A stretch of 14,990 nucleotides of DNA from Rhodospirillaceae bacterium CCH5-H10 (GTDB taxonomy: Bacteria; Pseudomonadota; Alphaproteobacteria; Reyranellales; Reyranellaceae): NCBI GenBank assembly GCA_001557035.1, contig LSKJ01000886.1, positions 1 through 14,990 on the forward strand, in the 5' to 3' direction. How positions within the stretch are numbered: the stretch's first letter is position 1; each line of letters opens with the position of its first letter. The notes under the pieces were generated by a model. That model was not told the origin of the DNA. It saw only the letters and a list, made by a program, of their open reading frames with translations, and searched no databases. Shown here piece after piece: positions 1-11,800 of the stretch. The translations under genes and the position numbers were made by a program.

Positions 1-50
1 GCCCACCCTTCGAGACGCGCTCCTGCGGAGCGCTCCTCAGGGTGAGGTGG
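1..50. repeat. palindromic intergenic repeat, left edge
   Basis: Seen: a nested inverted repeat. The inner stem is 7 bp (GCGCTCC at 17-23 with GGAGCGC at 27-33, loop TGC). An outer 6-bp stem pairs CACCCT (4-9) with AGGGTG (39-44), with an asymmetric interior loop between them. A T6 tract at 51-56 follows on the plus strand. From memory, closely similar palindromes are dispersed in intergenic regions of many alphaproteobacterial genomes. The T tract means it could also act as a terminator for a plus-strand gene to the left of the window. The outer boundary is uncertain because the element begins at the window edge. Confidence 0.5.
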
Positions 51-89
51 TTTTTTGCACGGGTGATTTTTTTCCCAGCCGGAAAGACT

Positions 90-767
90 CTAGTCGTCGA
101 AACCGACGAAGACGGTGGCTTCGGCGACGGACTTTCGTTCCGACACGACGGCATTCGCCGGGAAGCTGTCATCCGGCCAGCCCAGGGCGATGCTTTTCAT
201 GATGACCTGATCGTCGGCAATCCCCGCGTGCTCGCGCACCACCGGCGACTGCATGATGCCCTGGCTGTTGATCACGGCGCCCAAGCCGCGCGACCAGGCG
301 GCGTTCACCAGCGCCGTCGCCACGGCGCCGCAATCGAACGGCGTATCGTCGCTGCCGTCCAGCACGCGGTCGTAGGTCACGATCACGCAGACCGGCGCAT
401 CGAACTGACGGAAGCCGCGCAGCACCCAGTCCTGGCGCCCATCCTTGTCGTCCCGCGCGATCCCCATGGCGGAGAACAGTTGCTTGGCGACGCCGACCTG
501 CCGGTCGCGATGCGCGCCCTCGAAGCCCTTGCCGGTACGGAATTCGCGCGACTGAGGGACGCCCGCCAGCATGCGCTCCGTGTTGCCCGCGCGGATCCGG
601 TTCAGCGGCTCGCCGGTGACGATGTAGAAATTCCACGGCTGGGTGTTCATCGACGAGGGCGCGCGCATCGCCAGGCCGATGATCTCCTCGATCAGCGCCT
701 TGGGGACGGGATCGGGTTTGTAGCCGCGGATGCTGCGGCGGCCGCGGATGACGTCGTCGAACTGCAT
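90..767 (-). CDS. nitroreductase family protein (FMN-dependent NAD(P)H oxidoreductase)
   Basis: This 225-aa protein has the nitroreductase fold signature. The N-terminal phosphate-binding RRSIR motif is at residues 10-14, and the PSSMNTQPW motif at 37-45 is typical of the FMN/substrate pocket. Late glycine-rich GLGAVIN and ALGWPDD segments match the C-terminal part of family members. Family knowledge: these cytoplasmic homodimers bind FMN and reduce nitroaromatics, quinones or related acceptors with NAD(P)H; the true substrate cannot be read from sequence. The frame is open upstream to 890, but the conserved domain begins at MQFDDVI, so the ATG at 765-767 was chosen; its ribosome-binding site is weak. 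The gene lies 106 bp downstream of the porin gene on the same strand, so co-transcription is possible but not shown. Length is normal for the family. Confidence 0.88.
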   Translation of the reverse strand: MQFDDVIRGRRSIRGYKPDPVPKALIEEIIGLAMRAPSSMNTQPWNFYIVTGEPLNRIRAGNTERMLAGVPQSREFRTGKGFEGAHRDRQVGVAKQLFSAMGIARDDKDGRQDWVLRGFRQFDAPVCVIVTYDRVLDGSDDTPFDCGAVATALVNAAWSRGLGAVINSQGIMQSPVVREHAGIADDQVIMKSIALGWPDDSFPANAVVSERKSVAEATVFVGFDD

Positions 768-873
768 TTTTCTGGGATTCCCCGGATGTTTGGTCGCCGG
801 CGGAGTTTTCGCGCTTCCCCGCCCGCGCGCAAGGCGGACAGCTTCGCCACCACGATGACGGGGCCTCCGCCCA

Positions 874-2139
874 TCAGCGGCGGTTACCACCGAACTTCAC
901 TTCGTAGTTCAGGATCAGCCGGTAGTCGTTGATCGTCGTCGTGACGCCGTTCAGGCTCTGGTCGACGAGGCCCATGCGGGCGCGCAGTTGCAGCGGCCGT
1001 AGCCAGTCCGGAGCCTCCTTGGTGGCCACCCGGTACATCAGATCGAAATCGTACTCGTTGTTGTTCGACAGCGGCGCGCCCGTCGTGCTGCTGATCGCGC
1101 CGTTGCCGAACGTCGCCGAGAACAGGAAGGTGAGGCCCGGAAGGCCGATGCCGGCAAAGTCGTAGGTGAGCCCGACCTGCCAGGCGCGTTCGTTGGCGCG
1201 GTCGAAGTCCAGCGTGATCTGCTTGGTGTAGCCGATCCATTGTCCGTAGGGCGTGCGATAGGCCGCGGCGCTGCCGACCTGGGTGTAGGCGCCCCAGAGG
1301 GTGAAGTCGTCGAGCAGGACCGTCGCGCGCAGGCCCGCCGACCAGGTCCTGAAGGGCTGGCCGGTCAGCAGGTTCAGGCCGTTGCTTCCCTGGACCATCA
1401 CGTTGCTTTCGAGGCGCGCCTTCAGACGGGCGTTGATGTCGAATGTCTTGCCGACGTCGCCGTAGCTCGACGTAAGAATGTCCGGCACGTAGTAGACGGA
1501 GCCGCGCAGGCGGAGATCGTCCAGCGAGCCGTACTTCAGGCTCACCAGGCCCATGCCGGCATTGTGGTTGGGCGCGCCGGCCCGCTCGCCCATGTTGATG
1601 AAGGTCCAGTAGTCCTTCGGCTTGATCGTCGCGACATAGCCCGCGAAGTAGTCGATCGCCGCGATCCTGCCGCGCAGCGCATAGGCCTCGAAGGTGATCG
1701 GGATCATGCGATCGTCGTTGGGATTGACCTCCAGCTCGTCGATGAGCTGGCGGAAGACTGTGAAGGTCTGGCCCTGCGCCCGCACCGAGGCATAGGCCTG
1801 GCCGAGGACGAAGAAGCCATACTGCCCGGTCTTCAGGATCTGCGAGCCGCTGGTGTCGGCCGGCGCCCACAAAGGCTGCGTGGTGTAGGCGACCGCGCCG
1901 GCCTGCAGCGTGTCGTACAGCCAGCCCGATTCGTAGCCGACCCATCCGCCACCCGCCCACGCGACGTTGTTGGGCCACTGCGGATTGGTCTTGTCGAAGT
2001 AGAAGCTGCGGAGATGAAGCGTGGCGACGGCGTCGTCATGAAGAAAGCCCCTGAGGGCGTCTGCCAGTCCCTGTGCCCTTACGGGCAATGAAGCCAGGCA
2101 GGCCAGCAGGGTCGCGAGAAACATCAGGCGGGCGCACAT
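874..2139 (-). CDS. OprD-family outer membrane porin
   Basis: This 421-aa protein has a signal peptide at residues 1-22 (hydrophobic core FLATLLACLASL, cleavage after VRA). Many alternating hydrophobic/polar strands rich in Tyr, Trp and Gly follow, as expected of an outer-membrane beta-barrel. The segment around LEVNPNDDRMIPITFEAY resembles the OprD signature in which an N-P-N-D-x-R-M motif precedes the first large barrel segment. Family knowledge: OprD-type porins are monomeric channels for small substrates such as amino acids, aromatic acids or peptides; the substrate is not predictable here. The frame is open to 2382, but that extension runs antisense through the TPP riboswitch, so the ATG at 2139 beside the signal peptide was chosen (ATG at 2124 is also possible). 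Neither start has a strong Shine-Dalgarno. The protein ends KFGGNRR, so the usual terminal aromatic is five residues from the end. Confidence 0.82.
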   Translation of the reverse strand: MCARLMFLATLLACLASLPVRAQGLADALRGFLHDDAVATLHLRSFYFDKTNPQWPNNVAWAGGGWVGYESGWLYDTLQAGAVAYTTQPLWAPADTSGSQILKTGQYGFFVLGQAYASVRAQGQTFTVFRQLIDELEVNPNDDRMIPITFEAYALRGRIAAIDYFAGYVATIKPKDYWTFINMGERAGAPNHNAGMGLVSLKYGSLDDLRLRGSVYYVPDILTSSYGDVGKTFDINARLKARLESNVMVQGSNGLNLLTGQPFRTWSAGLRATVLLDDFTLWGAYTQVGSAAAYRTPYGQWIGYTKQITLDFDRANERAWQVGLTYDFAGIGLPGLTFLFSATFGNGAISSTTGAPLSNNNEYDFDLMYRVATKEAPDWLRPLQLRARMGLVDQSLNGVTTTINDYRLILNYEVKFGGNRR

Positions 2140-2231
2140 CGACTGAGCGTTACCAGCGCAACATGACCGATTTGCTGAACCAGCCACGTTCTTCACTTTC
2201 TCTTCGCGAGCGGCCGCCGTAAGCTCTGCCC
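2140..2231. promoter_or_regulatory. divergent promoter region for the porin gene and thiC
   Basis: These 92 bases are all that is left between the porin start and the 5' end of the thiC riboswitch aptamer. The promoters of both divergent genes must therefore lie here, or the porin promoter must overlap the aptamer DNA. This is inferred from layout. A TTGCTG at 2172-2177 is a possible -35 for thiC, but no convincing -10 follows at 16-18 bases, so no box is claimed. Confidence 0.35.
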
Positions 2232-4220
<1,989 letters not shown>

Positions 4221-4234
4221 CGCAATTTCTCGGG

Positions 4235-4265
4235 CGTTCGAGGGGTCTTTTGCGCCCCTCGGACG
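4235..4265 (+). terminator. hairpin downstream of thiC, possible terminator
   Basis: An 11-bp stem (4235-4245 with 4255-4265, one G-U pair) closes a 9-base loop, starting 14 bases after the thiC stop. The stem is GC-rich and stable. No U-run follows the 3' arm, so this is not a classic intrinsic terminator. It could be a weak or Rho-assisted terminator or an mRNA-stabilising 3' end. The rest of the gap up to the efflux operon (4266-4378) holds no gene I can support and no clear promoter boxes. Confidence 0.5.
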
Positions 4266-4378
4266 TTGAGACCCCGGTTCGGCGGGCGCCTGCCTTGCGC
4301 CCGCCATTTCCGTGGGGGAGACTCCGCCTGTTCAGCGCGTATGTGTTACGAGCTGTATTTCTAGGGTGAATCGAGAAA

Positions 4379-5677
4379 ATGAAGCGGCTGCGAACCCTTC
4401 TTGGGATCGGTCTCGGCCTGGCGATCGTCGCTGGCGCGGGCTGGTACATCACGCAGTCGAGCACTGCGCCGCCGCCGCGGTCCCCCGGGCGCTTCGCCGC
4501 CGGCGCCGCCGTGCCGGTCGGGCTTGCCACGGCCGCGAAAGGGGACATTCCCATCGTCCTGCGCGCGCTGGGCACGGTCACGCCGCTCCAGACCGTGAAC
4601 GTGAAGACCCAGATCACCGGCCAGCTGATCGACGTCTATTTCAAGGAGGGCCAGATGGTGAAGCAGGGCGACCTGCTGGCGCTGGTCGATCCCCGCCCCT
4701 ACGACGTGGCCCTGCAGCAGGTCCTCGGCCAGCAGCAGCGCGACGAGGCTCTGCTCAAGAACGCCCAGGCCGACCTCGAACGTTATCGCAAGCTGGTTCA
4801 GCAGGATTCGATCGCCCGCCAGCAATACGACACGCAGGTGTCGCTGGTCCGCCAGTACGAGGCGGCTCTGGTGGTGGACCAGGCCCTGGTCGACGCGGCC
4901 AAGCTCAACGTCGCCTATACGCGCATCACGGCGCCGCTCACCGGCAAGATCGGCCTGCGCATGGTCGACAAAGGTAACTATGTCACCATGGGAGACTCCA
5001 GCAGCATCTGCGTGATCATCCAGGTGCAGCCGATCTCGGTCCTGTTCACGATCCCGGAAGACTCCCTGCCTCTGGTGCGCAAGCGCCTGAAGACCGGAGA
5101 GACCATGGAGGTACGGGCGCTCGACCGGTCGCAGAAGAACGAGCTGGGCGTCGGCCGGCTCGACACGACCGACAACGTGATCGACCTCACGACCGGCACG
5201 GTGAAGCTGCGTGCGATCTTCGACAATGCCGACGAGTCCCTGTTCCCCAACCAGTTCGTGAACGTCCGTCTGCTGGCCGACACGGTGAAGGACGCGGTCG
5301 TCGTGCCGGTCGCCGCCATCCAGCGCGGCCAGCCCGGCACATTCGTCTATCTCGCCAAGGCCGACGATTCCGTGGAGATCCGCGTCGTCGAACTCGGCGA
5401 GACCGACGGCGAGAGGGTGGCGATCCTCAAGGGCCTGCAGGTCGGCGACCAGGTGGTGATCGACGGCGTCGACCGCCTGCGCGACGGCGCCAAGATCCGC
5501 CGCCCGAACGCCGCGCCGCGTGCGCCGGCCGGTCCGCCGGTCGCCAACGCGCCGCCCGATGGCCAGACGCAGGGTGCGCCCGCCGACGGGCAGCGTCGTC
5601 GGCAGCAGGCCAATGGCGCCGGCGCCGGCACGGGCGGGCCCAATCCCGGCCGGCCGGCGACCCAGACCAACCAGTAG
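4379..5677 (+). CDS. mdtA: RND efflux periplasmic adaptor subunit (MdtA/MuxA-like)
   Basis: This is the membrane-fusion protein of a tripartite efflux pump; it bridges the inner-membrane permease and the outer-membrane channel. The 432-aa protein has an N-terminal anchor/signal segment at residues 6-24 with no lipobox Cys. The first lipoyl half is at about 73-105 (VKTQITGQL, then [16 protein letters not shown]). An alpha-hairpin rich in Gln, Leu and Glu spans about 107-178. The second lipoyl half begins with [13 protein letters not shown] at 181-193. The beta-barrel and membrane-proximal domains follow to about 372, including [12 protein letters not shown] at 288-299. Residues from about 375 to the end form an unusual Pro/Gly/Ala/Gln-rich tail. 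Motifs and order match MdtA more closely than AcrA. The start has a weak GAGAA upstream. It is the first gene of the operon; the next gene begins 12 bp after its stop. Confidence 0.92.
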   Translation: MKRLRTLLGIGLGLAIVAGAGWYITQSSTAPPPRSPGRFAAGAAVPVGLATAAKGDIPIVLRALGTVTPLQTVNVKTQITGQLIDVYFKEGQMVKQGDLLALVDPRPYDVALQQVLGQQQRDEALLKNAQADLERYRKLVQQDSIARQQYDTQVSLVRQYEAALVVDQALVDAAKLNVAYTRITAPLTGKIGLRMVDKGNYVTMGDSSSICVIIQVQPISVLFTIPEDSLPLVRKRLKTGETMEVRALDRSQKNELGVGRLDTTDNVIDLTTGTVKLRAIFDNADESLFPNQFVNVRLLADTVKDAVVVPVAAIQRGQPGTFVYLAKADDSVEIRVVELGETDGERVAILKGLQVGDQVVIDGVDRLRDGAKIRRPNAAPRAPAGPPVANAPPDGQTQGAPADGQRRRQQANGAGAGTGGPNPGRPATQTNQ

Positions 5678-5689
5678 CGCACTCGCGAC

Positions 5690-8600
5690 ATGAATCCGTC
5701 GCGGATATTCATCGAACGGCCGGTCGCGACCTCGCTCTTCATGGTTGCGATCATGCTGGTCGGCATCATCGCGTATCGCTTTTTGCCTCTGTCGGCGCTG
5801 CCGCAGGTCGACTATCCGACCATCCGCGTGCTGACCGTGTATCCGGGCGCCAGCCCGGAGGTGATGACGACTTCTGTCACGGCGCCGCTGGAGCGGCAGT
5901 TCGGCCAGATGCCGGGGCTCAACCAGATGACGTCGACCAGCTCGGCCGGCGCCTCGTCGATCACGCTGCAGTTCGACCTCAAGCTCGGGCTCGACATCGC
6001 CGAGCAGCAGGTCCAGGCGGCCATCAACGCCGCGGGCAATCTCCTGCCGGGAGACCTGCCGTCGCCGCCCATCTACGCCAAGTTCAATCCGGCCGACGCG
6101 CCGGTGCTGACGCTGGCCGTCACCTCGAAGACCGAACCTCTCACCAGGGTCCACGATCTCGTCGATACGCGCCTCGCGCAGAAGATCTCCCAGATTCCCG
6201 GCGTCGGCCTGGTGAAGCTGGAAGGCGGCCAGAAGCCCGGCGTCCGCATCCGCGCCAACCCGACGGCGCTCGCCGCCTACGGCATCAACATCGACGACCT
6301 GCGCACCACCATTTCAAACGCCAACGTCAACACGCCGAAGGGCAATTTCGACGGGCCGGCGCGCGCCCTGACCATCAACGCCAACGACCAGATTACCGAC
6401 CCCGACACGTTCCGCGACATCATCGTCGCCTATCGCAACGGCGCACCGGTGCGCATTCGCGACGTGGCCTCGGTCGAGGAGGGACAGGAGAACAACCGCA
6501 TCGCCGCCTGGATGGACAATACCCAGGCGGTGATCGTGAACGTGCAGCGCCAGCCCGGCGCCAACGTCATCGAGGTGGTCGACCGCATCAAGACCCTGCT
6601 GCCGACGTTGCGCGAGACCCTGCCCAACTCGCTCGACGTCACGGTGCTCACCGACCGCACGCTGACCATCCGGGCCTCCGTGCGCGACGTGCAGATCGAA
6701 CTGGGCTTCGCCGTCGTGCTGGTCGTGGCGGTGATCTTCGCCTTCCTGGGCGATGCCCGCGCCACGCTGATCCCCAGCCTGTCGGTGCCGCTGTCGCTCG
6801 TCGGCACGCTGGCGGTGATGTATCTCGCCGACTTCAGCCTCAACAACCTGTCGATCATGGCACTCACCATCGCGACCGGCTTCGTGGTCGACGATGCCAT
6901 CGTCATGATCGAGAACATCGCCCGCTACATCGAGCGCGGCGACGACCCGAAGCAGGCGGCGCTGAAGGGCTCGAAGCAGATCGCCTTCACGGTCGTGTCG
7001 CTCACCGTCTCGCTGATCGCGGTGCTGATCCCGCTGCTGTTCATGAGCGACGTGGTCGGCCGCCTGTTCAGCGAATTCGCCGTGACGCTGTCGGTCACCA
7101 TCCTGATCTCCGCCGTGGTGTCGCTCACCCTCGTGCCCATGCTGTGCGCGCAGTTCCTGCGCCAGCGGCCGCATCCGCCGGCGGCGCCGGCTGCCACAAA
7201 GGCGCCAGCCTCTGCCCGCGACGAGGAGATCGGGACCGGCTGGTTCGCCGGCATGATCCGCTTCTACGATCGCTGCCTGATCGTCGTGTTCCGGCACCAA
7301 GCACTCACCCTGCTGGTCGCGGTCGGGACGGTCGTGCTGACGGTCGCGCTCTACGTCGCGATCCCCAAGGGCTTCTTCCCGGTGCAGGACACCGGTCTGA
7401 TCCAGGCCGTGACCGAGGGGCCGCAGAGCGTCTCTTTCGCGTCGATGAGCGAGCGCCAGCGCGTGCTGGCCGAGGCGATCCTCAAGGACCCCGCCGTCGA
7501 GAGTCTCACCTCGTTCGTGGGCGTCGACGGCACCAATCCGACGCTGAACTCGGGGCGCATGCTCATCAACCTCAAGCCGCGCAGCGAGCGCTCGCTGTCG
7601 GCGGCCCAGGTGATCCGGCGATTGCAGCGGGAGACGGCCTCGGTGCCCGGCATCTCGCTCTACATGCAGCCGTCGCAGGATCTCACGATCGATTCGACGG
7701 TGAGCCGCACGCAGTACCAGTTCGTCCTGGAATCGGCCAACGCCTCCGAGTTCGACGCCTGGGTGCCGCGTCTCATGGACCGGCTGGAGAAGCTGCCCGA
7801 GCTGGTCGACGTGACGAGCGACCTGCAGAACAAGGGCCTGTCGATGTTCATCCGCATCGACCGCGACGCCGCGGCCCGCTTCGGCATCACCGCCGCCACC
7901 GTCGACAACGTGCTCTACGACGTGTTCGGCCAGCGCATCGTGTCGACCGTCTACACCCAGTCCAACCAGTACCGGGTGATCTACGAGGTCGAGCCCGAGA
8001 TGGCGGCGTCGCTGAAGTCGCTCGACAGTCTGTACCTGCCCAGTTCGGCGAGCGGCAAGCAGGTGCCGCTTTCCGCCATCGCGACCTTCGAGGAGCGGAC
8101 CGCGCCGCTGCGCCTGGACCGGTTCGGCCAGTTTCCGGCGACCACCATCTCCTTCAACCTCGCGCAGGGCTACGCGCTCGGCCAGGCGGTCGACGCCATC
8201 GTCGCGGCCCAGCGCGAGATCGGCATGCCGCGCTCGATCACGACCCACTTCCAGGGTGCGGCGCTCGCCTTCCAGAAGTCGCTCGACAGCCAGCTCCTGC
8301 TGATCCTGGCGGCCATCGTCACCGTCTATATCGTGCTGGGCGTGCTCTACGAGAGCTACATCCACCCGATCACGATCTTGTCGACCCTGCCGTCCGCCGG
8401 CATCGGCGCGCTGCTGGCTCTCATGCTCGCCGGCACGGACCTCAGCATCGTGGCCATCATCGGCATCGTGCTGCTGATCGGCATCGTGAAGAAGAACGCG
8501 ATCATGATGATCGACTTCGCGCTCGATGCCGAACGCAACGAGGGCAAGGCGCCCCGGGAAGCCATCCACCAGGCCTGCCTGCTGCGCTTTCGGCCCATCC

Positions 8601-8848
8601 TGATGACCACGGTGGCGGCGCTGGTGGGCGCGCTGCCGCTGATGCTGGGCTCCGGCACCGGCTCCGAGCTGCGCCAGCCGCTCGGCCTCACCATCGTCGG
8701 CGGCCTGATCGTCAGCCAGTTGCTGACCCTGTTCACGACGCCGGTGATCTATCTCGCCTTCGATCGGCTGGGGCGTCGCATTCGCGGCGTGCCGGTCGAT
8801 ACGCCGCGGCATCCGGTGCGCGTAGAAGCCGGCGAGGGGACTTCGTGA
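5690..8848 (+). CDS. mdtB: RND multidrug efflux permease, MdtB/MuxB-like
   Basis: This inner-membrane proton/drug antiporter has 1052 aa, the normal length for the hydrophobe/amphiphile efflux RND family. The N-terminus ([11 protein letters not shown], then a transmembrane helix, then LPQVDYPTI) is the family start. TM4 carries the proton-relay pair Asp401-Asp402 in [15 protein letters not shown]10 carries Lys935-Asn936 in [14 protein letters not shown], matching the AcrB Lys940-Asn941 site. Sequence blocks such as [12 protein letters not shown] and PLERQFGQM resemble MdtB rather than MdtC. Family knowledge: MdtB and MdtC assemble as a mixed trimer, and the subunits are not equivalent. No strong Shine-Dalgarno precedes the ATG, which sits 12 bp after mdtA, so translational coupling is likely. 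Its stop codon overlaps the mdtC start. The substrate range cannot be read from sequence. Confidence 0.94.
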   Translation: MNPSRIFIERPVATSLFMVAIMLVGIIAYRFLPLSALPQVDYPTIRVLTVYPGASPEVMTTSVTAPLERQFGQMPGLNQMTSTSSAGASSITLQFDLKLGLDIAEQQVQAAINAAGNLLPGDLPSPPIYAKFNPADAPVLTLAVTSKTEPLTRVHDLVDTRLAQKISQIPGVGLVKLEGGQKPGVRIRANPTALAAYGINIDDLRTTISNANVNTPKGNFDGPARALTINANDQITDPDTFRDIIVAYRNGAPVRIRDVASVEEGQENNRIAAWMDNTQAVIVNVQRQPGANVIEVVDRIKTLLPTLRETLPNSLDVTVLTDRTLTIRASVRDVQIELGFAVVLVVAVIFAFLGDARATLIPSLSVPLSLVGTLAVMYLADFSLNNLSIMALTIATGFVVDDAIVMIENIARYIERGDDPKQAALKGSKQIAFTVVSLTVSLIAVLIPLLFMSDVVGRLFSEFAVTLSVTILISAVVSLTLVPMLCAQFLRQRPHPPAAPAATKAPASARDEEIGTGWFAGMIRFYDRCLIVVFRHQALTLLVAVGTVVLTVALYVAIPKGFFPVQDTGLIQAVTEGPQSVSFASMSERQRVLAEAILKDPAVESLTSFVGVDGTNPTLNSGRMLINLKPRSERSLSAAQVIRRLQRETASVPGISLYMQPSQDLTIDSTVSRTQYQFVLESANASEFDAWVPRLMDRLEKLPELVDVTSDLQNKGLSMFIRIDRDAAARFGITAATVDNVLYDVFGQRIVSTVYTQSNQYRVIYEVEPEMAASLKSLDSLYLPSSASGKQVPLSAIATFEERTAPLRLDRFGQFPATTISFNLAQGYALGQAVDAIVAAQREIGMPRSITTHFQGAALAFQKSLDSQLLLILAAIVTVYIVLGVLYESYIHPITILSTLPSAGIGALLALMLAGTDLSIVAIIGIVLLIGIVKKNAIMMIDFALDAERNEGKAPREAIHQACLLRFRPILMTTVAALVGALPLMLGSGTGSELRQPLGLTIVGGLIVSQLLTLFTTPVIYLAFDRLGRRIRGVPVDTPRHPVRVEAGEGTS

Positions 8849-11800
8849 ACCTCTCGGCGCCCTTCATCGCGCGCCCCGTCGCCACGACGCTGCTCACCAT
8901 CGGGTTGGCGCTCGCCGGCATGGTGGCATTCTTCGGCCTGCCGGTCTCGCCGCTCCCGAAGATCGATTTCCCGACCATACAGGTGACCGCGAACCTTCCG
9001 GGTGCGTCGCCCGAGACGGTGGCGACCAGCGTGACGACGCCTCTCGAACGGCGGCTGGGGGCGATCGCGGGCGTTACCGAGATCACCTCGTCGAGCACGG
9101 TCGGCAATTCGCGCATCACGCTCCAGTTCGACCTGTCGCGCGACATCGACGGCGCGGCCCGCGACGTGCAGGCGGCGATCAGCGCGGCCCGCGCCGACAT
9201 GCCGGCCGACCTGCGCAGCAACCCGCAGTATCGCAAGCTCAACCCGGCCGATGCGCCGGTGATGGTGATCGCGCTCACCTCGAACACGATCGGCCAGGGC
9301 CGGCTGTTCGACGCCGGCTCCAACATCCTGCAGCAGAAGCTCAGCCAGGTGAGCGGCGTCGGCCAGGTGACGCTGGGCGGCAGCTCGCTACCCGCGGTCC
9401 GGGTAGAGCTCAATCCGACGGCGCTCACCAAGTACGGTATCGGGCTGGAAAGCGTGCGCGCCGCGCTGGCGGCCGCGAACGCAAACTCGCCCAAGGGGGC
9501 CATCGAGGTCGGCGATCAGCGCTACCAGATCTATTCCAACGACCAGGCCCGTGCGGCGGAGGAATACCGCTCGCTGATCATCGCCTGGCGCAACGGCGCA
9601 CCGGTCCGGCTGTCGGACGTGGCCGAGGTGCTCGATTCGACCGAGAACATCCGCAACGAGGGCCAAGCCAACGGCAAGCGCTCGGTGCTGGTCATCATCT
9701 ACAAGCAGCCCAACGCCAACATCATCGAGACGGTCGATGAGATCAAGGCGCTGCTCCCCGAATTGCAGGCCTCGATGCCGAACGACGTCGAGCTGCAGGT
9801 GGTGAGCGACCGCACCACGACGATCCGCGCGGCGCTCAAGGAAGTCGAGCACGCACTGGTGATCGGCGTCGTGCTGGTTGTGCTGGTGACCTTCGCCTTC
9901 CTGCGCTCGGCCCGCGCCGGCTTCATCGCCGCCGTGACCGTGCCGGTGTCGCTGGTGGCGACCTTCGGGGGCATGTACCTGCTCGGCTACAGCCTGAACA
10001 ACCTGTCCCTGATGGCGCTCACCATCGCTGCGGGCTTCGTGGTCGACGACGCGATCATCGTGCTGGAGAACGTGACCCGCCATCTCGAGGCCGGCATGTC
10101 GCGCGTCGACGCCGCCCTCAAGGGGGCCCGCGAAGTCGGCTTCACCGTCGTGTCGATGAGCGTGTCGCTGATCGCCGTGTTCATCCCGATCCTGCTGATG
10201 GGCGGCATCGTGGGCCGCCTGTTCCGCGAGTTCGCCGTGACGCTGTCGGTGGCGATCCTGATCTCGATGGTCGTGTCGCTGACCACCACGCCGATGATGT
10301 GCGCCTACGTGCTGCGCGCGCCCAACGAGCATCGCCGGCCCAATTTCTTCGCGCGCTTCAGCGAGCGGGGGCTGGGCGGCCTGCAATGGCTCTATGGCCG
10401 CAGCCTGGGCTTCGTGCTGCGCCACCCGCTGCTCACCATGCTGGTCTTCCTGGCCACCGTGCTGCTCAACATCCACCTGTACGTCACGATTCCGAAGGGC
10501 TTCTTCCCGCAGCAGGATACCGGCCGCCTGATGGGCGGCATCCGCGCCGACCAGAGCATCTCCTTCCAGGCCATGCGCCGGAAGTTCCGGCAGTTCGTCG
10601 AGATCGTGCGCTCCGATCCCGCCATCGAGAGCGTGGCGGGATTCACGGGCGGCGGGCAGACCAATTCGGGCTTCATCTTCGCCACCCTGAAGCCGCTGGC
10701 CGAGCGCGACGTCACCGCCGACCAGGTGATCCAGCGGCTGCGGCCCAAGCTCGCCCAGGTGCCTGGCGCCATGCTGTTCCTGCAGGCCGTGCAGGACATC
10801 CGCGTCGGCGGCCGCCAAGGCAACGCGCAATTCCAGTTCACCCTGCAGGCCGATTCGCTGCCCGACCTCTACACCTGGGGTCCGAAACTCACCCAGGCGC
10901 TCCAGGCGGACACGTCGGTGATCACGGACGTGGATTCGGATCAGCAGCAGCGTGGGTTGCAGCTCAATCTCACCATCGATCGCGACGCGGCGAGCCGGCT
11001 GGGCGTCTCGACACGCAACATCTCGGCGACCCTCTACGACGCCTTCGGCCAGCGCCAGGTCTCGACCATCTACAACGCGCTGAACCAGTACCATGTCGTC
11101 ATGGAGGTGGCGCCGCAGTGGTGGGAGAATCCGGAGTCGCTGAAGGAGATCTACGTCAGCACATCGGGCGGCGCGCTGAGCGGCACCCAATCGACCGGCA
11201 GCATCGCATCAACGACCACGACCGCGACATCCACGGGCGCGGCCGGCACCGGTGCGCTGACGATCGATCCCGCCCAGGCGGTGCGTAATCTCAGAACGAA
11301 CCAGATCGCCGTGAGCGGCCGCGGCTCGGCTTCTACCGGCGCGGCGGTCAGCACGACACCGGAGAAACTGGTGCCGCTGTCGTCGGTGACGCGCTGGGAC
11401 TACGGCACCACGCCGCTCGCCGTGAACCACCAGAGCATGTTCGTGGCCAGCACCGTCTCGTTCAATCTCGCGCCCGGCAAGACGCTGAGCGATGCCGTGC
11501 AATACGTGAACGACACGATGCGGGAGATCGGCGTGCCGACGACCCTGCACGGCTCCTTCCAGGGCACGGCACGCGCGTTCCAGCAATCCCTCGGCAACCA
11601 GCTCCTGCTGGTGCTGGCGGCGCTGGTTGCCGTCTATATCGTCCTCGGCATCCTGTACGAGAGTTACATCCACCCCATCACGATCCTGTCCACCCTGCCG
11701 TCGGCCGGCATTGGTGCGCTGCTCGCGCTGCAGTTCTCCGGCGTGGAGTTCAGCATCATCGCCATGATCGGCGTGCTGCTGCTGATCGGCATCGTGAAGA

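Noticed and set aside
42..932. Plus-strand open frame opposite the nitroreductase gene
   Set aside because: The nitroreductase motifs are on the minus strand. The plus-strand translation has no motif and has shadow composition.
2082..2101. Lipobox-like LLAC in the porin signal peptide, suggesting a lipoprotein
   Set aside because: Leu at the -2 position is not favoured, the Cys lies in mid-hydrophobic core, and a good signal peptidase I site (VRA) follows.
8341..8520. Near-identical blocks in mdtB and mdtC (8350-8515 and 11660-11820) as possible recent duplication or gene conversion
   Set aside because: The same protein segment is highly conserved between MdtB and MdtC of distant bacteria, and third-codon positions differ here, so ordinary constraint explains it.
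6314..8812. Long minus-strand open frame (832 codons) opposite mdtB
   Set aside because: It is rich in Asp, His, Arg, Gln and Val with no recognisable domain. It is a product of GC3 bias opposite a conserved permease gene.
7144..8844. In-frame extension of the mdtC frame upstream, giving a 1667-aa reading frame
   Set aside because: The upstream part lies inside mdtB in another frame and has an Arg/Ala/Pro-rich composition typical of GC-rich shadow frames. RND homology begins at the GTG at 8845.
9388..11190. Minus-strand open frame (600 codons) opposite mdtC
   Set aside because: It is rich in His, Gln, Arg and Asp, which is the reverse complement of permease codons, and nothing resembles a protein family.
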